Assembly: GCA_963575745.1 (NCBI GenBank) | Contig: CAUYUJ010014324.1 | Coordinates: 7,501 to 71,500, forward strand | DNA from: Prorocentrum cordatum | Lineage: Eukaryota; Sar; Dinophyceae; Prorocentrales; Prorocentraceae | Length of the DNA stretch: 64,000 bases | Direction: 5' to 3' | The notes under the pieces: model-generated | Told to the model about the DNA's origin: nothing | Database searches by the model: none | The model's input: the letters and a program-made list of their open reading frames with translations, nothing else | Translations under genes and position numbers: made by a program | Part shown: positions 58,546 to 64,000 of the stretch, one piece after another | Position numbering within the stretch: the stretch's first letter is position 1 | Layout of the letters: each line of letters starts with the position of its first letter

Positions 58546-58970
58546 GCAAGACTACCCAAAAAGGCTCCTCAACGACCCTCGTCAAGAAAACATGTACATG
58601 TCCGAGCGATGCCGAACCCGAGACACTAGGCTCATGCCGATGCCCTTGTCCGGCTCACACCGGAGGTCTGGAGGGAGGCGCACGCCGCCGTCTCGGCCAC
58701 GCGGCCCTGCTCCGACCCCTGTGGCGACGCCTACGGTCGGGCCGCTGAAATCATGAACGCCAACTGATGGACGAGGCTCCTTTTCGGCCCCAAAAGCGCC
58801 TACGTAAAGGGAGGCCTTGAGGAATAGCCACGGAAGGACCTGAGGAACAGCGCGCCCCTTACAAGCCCAAGCTGCTCCTTATTTCAGCGTCTTGGCTGTA
58901 TGGAAGCAGATTCTCACTGACGGGAGAGGGCACGCTGATGCGAGCCCAGAATCGATGAATCAGATTAGCG

Positions 58971-59132
58971 TTAGTTCGGGCGTGTCCCCCCAGAGCCTGA
59001 TGTTGGACGACAAATGAAAACAACCCCAAAAAATGCTCAGACATACCAAACAAAATAGTTAATAACATCGTCCCCAGACTATGTACTTACTATGTTTGAA
59101 TGTTCCTCCTCTGGAGGGACAGGCCCGACTTA
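58971..59132. mobile_element. GTCGGGC-TIR element with AGATTAGCG duplication
   Basis: 162 bp, TTAGTTCGGGCGTGTCCCCC to GGGACAGGCCCGACTTA. AGATTAGCG lies at 58962-58970 and 59133-59141, an exact 9 bp duplication. Confidence 0.9.
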
Positions 59133-59149
59133 AGATTAGCGATCATGAA

Positions 59150-59310
59150 GAATCGGATGGGTGGATATTGGCAACAAAAGTCTGGAGAAATCGAATCGGC
59201 GCAGATTGGCAACCTTCATGAGACCTCCGCTGAGGAATCGGAATTCAGATCGGAATCCGAAGTCGAATCGGAATGGAGGCCACCGAAATCGAGTCGAATC
59301 GGATAGCTCG
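59150..59310. repeat. ATCGG / GAATCGG degenerate tract
   Basis: Repeated AATCGG, GAATCGGA and TCGAATCGG words, as at 15975-16190. Confidence 0.5.
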
Positions 59311-59889
59311 GGTATTGCTAAAAGTGCACCTGGCTCGAGGTGCCCCCAAGATTTCCAAGGAGGCCCACACGGCCTCCAGCGCACCCTTCACGAAGCTCAG
59401 ATGGGCCCCAGGGGCTCCAAAATTGAACGAAAGGCTGGGGGCACCCCGGGCCAGGGGCACCTGTCAGGAACACCCGAATCGTTGGAGCCGAAATGGGGGA
59501 ACCATGACAGATCCGAGAAATCCGCGCGGAGCTCCGAACGTATATATTGGGACGCGCCGAGACATACTAGTAATAGGTCCTCCTTGGAGGCGCGCGTCCG
59601 ACCCGAACATATATAGTATACCGATCTTGCAGCATATCGTTTCCCGAGCGGCGTGGCCAGAAAGCGCCCCGCACGACGCATATACTAGAAGATTTCTCGG
59701 TGCTCGCGTCGCCCCTGGGGGGCGACGCACATATAGTATAAGTATGTTGGGGTGACGCCGATGCATGCTTCTGCATTTTTATTTCCTCCTTGGATCGCTG
59801 GAGCCGACACGAGCCCGGCCCGTGGCCTTCCAAACGCCCCCTGGCGGCCAGCGGAACAGCAGCCGGCATAAGTATGCATCAGAAGCTCT

Positions 59890-59977
59890 CGGCGCTCCGC
59901 GCGGATGCTTCGGCTCTGCGCCAGAACCAGACCCCCTCGAGTCCTGAAAAAAAACACATCCGCGCGGACCGCCAACG
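59890..59977. mobile_element. CCGCGCGGATTTCTTGGAT foldback element, short copy
   Basis: CGGCGCTCCGCGCGGATGCT and ACATCCGCGCGGACCGCC form the arms. The central part differs from other copies. Confidence 0.55.
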
Positions 59978-59984
59978 TTTGTAC

Positions 59985-60120
59985 TGGCAGTCGATCGTAT
60001 CATCAGCAGGTGCGATGAGGATGCATGGGCCTCGGCAGGCCATGTCGACAATTTGCGAGCGGGTCTCGGCCAGCGAAAGCGGCCAAGGATGGGCTGAAGG
60101 GGCAGGGATGCACGGACACC
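59985..60120. mobile_element. AGTCAACC / AAGGATG element, partial copy
   Basis: GATGAGGATGCATGGGCCTC, TCGGCCAGCGAAAGCGGCCA, AGGATGGGCTGAAGGGGCAG. The left end GTCGATCGTATCATCAG is diverged, the right end missing. Confidence 0.55.
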
Positions 60121-60399
60121 CACCGGTCGGAAGAACTGGGCAGAAACATGAACCAGGAAAACGTTGGAAGCAGATTGGGTCTCCGGCCACCCCCTGAGGA
60201 GACAGAGGGAAGAGGGAACACCGCTGGACTCTTGAAGCGGGAAGGCGCCCAAAGTAGAGTGGAGTGGGCCTGGGCATCCCAAGCATTCCTTTCAACGACC
60301 GCCAAGTAGCCTTGGAAAGCCGCTCATGCTTACTACAGCCGGACCCAGGCCAGAAGAGCATCCTGCAAGCACACGAAGCCCTCTGCTGGCCAAAACGCG

Positions 60400-60588
60400 G
60401 GTCGGGCAAAAGAGGGGGAAAGCCAAGGGGGGGTTGAGAATGAGCTCGTGTAGCTGATTTTCCCAGCGCCGCCCGGCGCCGGAGGCGCCCATGTATCGAT
60501 GAATGGGCCCCTCGGTGGAGCCGAAACCAGCTGCATGCAGCAGATTTCGTAACCCCCCTTTCCCAGTCCCCCCTTTCGTCCGGCCCGA
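60400..60588. mobile_element. GGGCGAAAGGGGGG MITE-like element, copy 2
   Basis: GTCGGGCAAAAGAGGGGGAA at left, CCCCCCTTTCGTCCGGCCCGA at right in inverted orientation. The interior matches 62641-62834 closely, including CCCCTCGGTGGAGCCGAAAC. Confidence 0.72.
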
Positions 60589-61129
60589 CAATGGCACCCT
60601 CCACAGGGGCGCACGCGAGCACCCGACGACCACGAAGAACACCAATGGTACCCTCCCCGAGCCGACCTCGATCTTGTACCCCGGCCCGGCTGCATGGAGG
60701 TCGACTGTATCGGCGGCGAGCGAGGGAGGGAAGTGAGGATCGGGCGTTGTTAGAACTGGGTTTAGTGGAACCTGGTTAATGATCTGTACCGGGGGCGCCC
60801 CCCCGTCCCATTTCCACTAACCAGAACTGCCGTCACCCGAAAAACACACACAAGCTATGGCAAACCTGGTTTAGTGATTCTGGCCGATTCAAAGGCTCCG
60901 GGGCCCTATCACAAACCGGGTCCCCTTACCCGGGGTCCTGGCCATACCCGAGAGAAGGAGAAGGCCTTCTCAGAAGCTTCGGCAGCCCCCCGGCCTTCTG
61001 AGAAGTTCCCCGAGCTTTCCCCGAAGACGCACGAGGACTTCTCGGGAGGCGCGAGGGCTTCTGCGAAGTCCTGCCGCCTTCTGCGAAAGCCTCCTTCTTC
61101 TCATGTCCCCTCCCTCGCTCGCCGCCGAA

Positions 61130-61262
61130 TGTGGCTTTTGGATCATAACTCGGAACTCCGGCGGCCGTTCCGGACGATCCGGGCACCCCCGGACTGCCCT
61201 CGGCGAGGCGCAGCTGCTGGCAAGCATCCTGAGGTTGGAAAACCGCCGAGAACCGACGAAAA
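61130..61262. repeat. CCGGCGGCC / GGCGAGGCG interspersed repeat
   Basis: AACTCGGAACTCCGGCGGCC, GGACGATCCGGGCACCCC, CCTCGGCGAGGCGCAGCTGC. Best preserved of three. Confidence 0.5.
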
Positions 61263-61494
61263 CGTCCGCAAAAAAACCTCGAACCTCGAGCCTTGAACCC
61301 GAAAGTTTCCCCCCCTCGCTCGCCGCCGACTGTGTGCTGCTTTTCCTCCTTCGGTTCCAGTGGCGCCTCCCCCCTCTGCGGCGGGGGGCGCCTCGCTGCT
61401 GCGCCGGCCCGGCGGGGCGGCCGCCTCCTCGGGCGCCGCGAGCCTCGCGCAGACGCGGGAGAGGATCTCCAGGTGCCTCGCAGGAGCGGACGGC

Positions 61495-61541
61495 GACGGC
61501 GACGTCTTCGTCGTCGTCGTCGTCGGCGAATCGTCGTCGTT

Positions 61542-61576
<35 letters not shown>
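61495..61576. repeat. (GTC)n microsatellite
   Basis: GTCGTC triplets with GGCGAATC interruption; Arg/Val/Ser homopolymer frames on the plus strand. Confidence 0.92.
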
Positions 61577-61577
<1 letters not shown>

Positions 61578-61714
61578 TGCACCAGGCGGACTGCCGCCCC
61601 GCGGCGACACCTGCCACAGGCACCCCACAGGTGTCTCGCCGGCGACGGCGGCGACGGCGGCGACGGCCTCGGCCTTCCACAGGCGCCCAACACAGGTCCT
61701 CGGGGGTCCCCAGG

Positions 61715-61859
61715 CAGGGCTGAACCTGACGGCGTTTCTCGTCGCCGTTTTGCTCTTCGTCCTTCCTCGTTCTGCCTTCGCTCCTCCCCGAACGCAAAAC
61801 CGAAAAGGAAAACAAAACGGCCCACGAGATGGCGGAAGCACCGTTTAGGCCCAGCCCTG
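61715..61859. mobile_element. CAGGGC hAT-type MITE, copy 3
   Basis: CAGGGCTGAACCTGACGGCG to CCGTTTAGGCCCAGCCCTG. Flanks TCCCCAGG (61707-61714) and CCCCCAGG (61860-61867) match at 7 of 8. Confidence 0.88.
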
Positions 61860-62159
61860 CCCCCAGGAGGCACTGCACTTGCCCACCACCAGGTCCCTAC
61901 CGGGCCAGGCGTAGGAGCAGAAGGGTGCAGGACCGGCGCCGTTGTGCCCACCAATACGAGAGGAAGAAAGCAAGCAGAGGATATCGGCACAGACCCGCAC
62001 AGATTACAGAAGCTGAAGCACATGGCACGGCAGCTATCAGACATAAATGGCAACATGCAGCAATTGTATGACTATGCCGTGTACTATCGAGCCAGGAGGC
62101 AGCACGTGCTGGACTCCCTGCCAGACTGCAGGAGCGCGGGGGGTCTGGGGAAACTGCAG

Positions 62160-62291
62160 GAAAAAGGCCAGCATCGAGAATCGCGAAGCCGGATCGCAGT
62201 CGAAACCGAGCCGGATCTGCAGAAGTCGGCGCCCAAGACGGAAAAACACACATCGGCTCGGAAATCGGAAACCAGCGATCGAATCGGAATC
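62160..62291. repeat. ATCG-rich tract, left part, with 24 bp direct repeat
   Basis: Ends with a 24 bp segment (62268-62291, GAAACCAGCGATCG then AATCGGAATC) that recurs exactly at 62458-62481 on the far side of the inserted element. Further ATCGG repeats continue to about 62580. Confidence 0.7.
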
Positions 62292-62457
62292 TGACTACCT
62301 ACCAGACCACCCCAACCCAACCCGAAGACCCCAATTTCGGGTTGGGGGGGGTACGGGTTCCACACGTGTTTTTTCTATGTTTCCCGACCCCCCCCCCACT
62401 GGAAATCGAGGGTAAATTGGGGCCTTCGGGTTGGGTTGGGGTGGTTTGGTGGGTGGT
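62292..62457. mobile_element. ACTACCTACC MITE-like element flanked by 24 bp direct repeats
   Basis: TGACTACCTACCAGACCACC at left; GGTGGTTTGGTGGGTGGT at right, inverted over about 45 bp. The interior matches 2376-2550 (CCCCCCACTGGAAAT, GGGGCCTTCGGGTTGGG). Confidence 0.8.
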
Positions 62458-62640
62458 GAAACCAGCGATCGAATCGGAATCGGATCGGAAAATGTTGTCG
62501 GGGTCGGATCGACGTCGAACCGGTCGGGGGCCGCGTCGAATCGGCTCGGGTCGGAGCCCCTCGAGGCCCCCATCGGACGCACGGCGCCGATGACGTTGAT
62601 GATGGCGGCAGGCGCGCAAACAAACCTCCTTGGGGCTATC

Positions 62641-62834
62641 GGGTCGGGCGAAAGGGGGGGATAGCAAAGGGGGGGTTTGAGAATCAGCTCACGTAGCTGA
62701 TTTTTCCCGGCGCCTCCCGGCGCCGGGAGCGGCCATGTATCGAGGAATTGGCCCCTCGGTGAGGCCGAAACCAGCTGCATGCAGCAAATTTCGTAACCCC
62801 CCCTTTCCCAATCCCCCCCTTTCGCCCGGCCCGA
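62641..62834. mobile_element. GGGCGAAAGGGGGG MITE-like element, best copy
   Basis: GGGTCGGGCGAAAGGGGGGG at left and CCCCCCTTTCGCCCGGCCCGA at right, inverted over about 20 bp. Internal palindromes CCCGGCGCC...GGCGCCGGG and CAGCTGCATGCAGC. Confidence 0.78.
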
Positions 62835-62847
62835 GGCTACTGCGACG

Positions 62848-63015
62848 ATCACGACAGCAAGAATTGACGCAGAGAGGGACCAGGAATCTCTGAGAGTTGG
62901 CAGCTCTGGAGGATGTATCTGGCGCCGCGGCCTTCTCCGCACGTTCTGGAGCATCCTGAGCGCGCTCCGTAACGCTCGCTGGAACGGATTTACCCTCGTC
63001 CTGGCCCCGTTGGAC
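62848..63015. repeat. GAATCTCTGA / GGCGCCGCGGCC repeat, copy 4
   Basis: CAGGAATCTCTGAGAGTTGG, CAGCTCTGGAGGATG, GGCGCCGCGGCCTTCTCCGC, CCTCGTCCTGGCCCCGTTGG. Confidence 0.6.
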
Positions 63016-63019
63016 TACG

Positions 63020-63585
63020 GGTGCGGGCTGTCTGAGTTCCGGGCAGAAGGAGTCTTTCGTAATGGGGCCGCCCCCAACAAAAACAATAATTCATCCTGTG
63101 GCGCATGGCGCGTAGCAAGCACGTGCTGATATTCTACGACGTGAAAATCCCGCACGAACTATTGCACGAACTATTGCGTGCATAGTTGAGACCCCTTGTG
63201 CAAAAGATTCATTGCCCTGAGCCCGACTGTCGGAACCCTTCGACCGGGAGAACTCTGGAGATCGCACAGGTATGCATGCTAGTTGCCAGCTCGTGACTCA
63301 AGGAGGAGGGGCGCGTGACCACAAAACTTCACACGACCCTGAGGCCCGCCGTGGCAAAACAAGTGCAACATCGCAAACGATCGCGACCAGAGCCAGGGAT
63401 TTCATCATTCTGCGTCATGTTTCGAGGCGGATCGAACTGTGAGGGTCCAGGGGGCCAGAAACTGGGCGAAAATGCCCGTCTCAAAAATCAAGACGCTACG
63501 ATCTCAAAGGACTCGACCTCAACCGTTGTGCGAACCAAGCGATTTTCAAACGAAAACGCCCCAAACTCGCAGGGGATCCGGGTGT
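63020..63585. other. No recognised gene
   Basis: Mixed composition. A direct pair CGCACGAACTATTG / GCACGAACTATTGCG lies at 63150-63180. No family with clear ends, no credible open frame. Confidence 0.4.
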
Positions 63586-63589
63586 GTAG

Positions 63590-63715
63590 ATGAGGTCGGA
63601 GGATTGAAGCGCATCGCCGACGTATCGGCGACGTCGGCATGGAAAAGTCTCGGACTCCACATCGAGCCGCATCGGCGATGCATCGGCGATGCGGCGCGAT
63701 CCTCCGACTCCATTC
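63590..63715. mobile_element. GCATCGGCGATGC foldback element, copy 2
   Basis: Left GTCGGAGGATTGAAGCGCAT and right GATGCGGCGCGATCCTCCGAC are inverted. The middle CTCGGACTCCACATCGAGCC matches CTCCACATCTATGC of copy 1. Confidence 0.6.
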
Positions 63716-64000
63716 TTGGCACGCCAGTAACAGGTACGGGAACAAAACTATGCCCAACAACAACCGTTGTCGCAAACCGACAGCGGCCGCTGTTGGGCAG
63801 CCGCCCGTCTGTACTGAAAGGACGACGTCCGCTGCGACGCTGACAGAGTCCCCTTCGGAATGGATGGGACTGCTCGGGGATGGACAGGACCCCCTTTCGC
63901 AAAACGTGGTTTAGTGAAAACGACCTCGGGCCCAAATCTGGCGGGCGAAAGCCTGGAGACTGACGGCCACGGCGCCCTCTCGAGAACCGAAAACGGACAA

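Overview
The window looks like nuclear DNA of a dinoflagellate. Four things point that way: a Ty1/copia polyprotein with a cytosine-methyltransferase-like region upstream of integrase (an arrangement I recall from dinoflagellates), a relic resembling the dinoflagellate spliced leader in both LTRs of that element, GC-rich intron-like spacers, and a very high load of short non-autonomous elements and microsatellites. No bacterial operon, rRNA, tRNA or CRISPR locus was seen. Species is not resolvable by eye. Almost every long open frame outside 36-47 kb lies in a satellite, a triplet repeat or a (TC)n tract, or is an antisense shadow.

Layout. 0-16 kb: mosaic of 100-240 bp inverted-repeat (MITE-like) elements, short minisatellites and a 430 bp duplication bracketing a tandem array. 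17-22 kb: a satellite of about 100 bp, a 1.3 kb (TC)n tract, a 152 bp satellite and a TTATC-type array. 22-31 kb: more MITEs, triplet repeats, a 100 bp assembly gap and a satellite of about 90 bp. 31-36 kb: a large hairpin, then fragments of a host-like multi-pass membrane protein on the minus strand. 36.3-46.5 kb: one essentially complete minus-strand copia retrotransposon (LTRs differing at one of 253 positions), inserted in a GAG microsatellite. 46.5-64 kb: another MITE mosaic with three homologous exon-like pieces at 49.6-51.6 kb.

How the main element works: gag capsid, CCHC zinc knuckle and aspartic protease lie in one frame. One TGA separates them from a 2268-residue frame with a methyltransferase-like domain, a zinc-binding region, integrase, reverse transcriptase and RNase H. 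A site matching an initiator-Met tRNA 3' end sits next to the 5' LTR. The best candidates for new biology are the methyltransferase-like domain, the in-frame TGA, and the spliced-leader-like sequence in the LTRs.

The short elements fall into recurring families, named here by their terminal sequence. Several have clear target-site duplications (8 bp for a CAGGGC family of hAT type, 8-9 bp for a GTCGGGC family). No transposase gene was found, so they would have to be mobilised from elsewhere.
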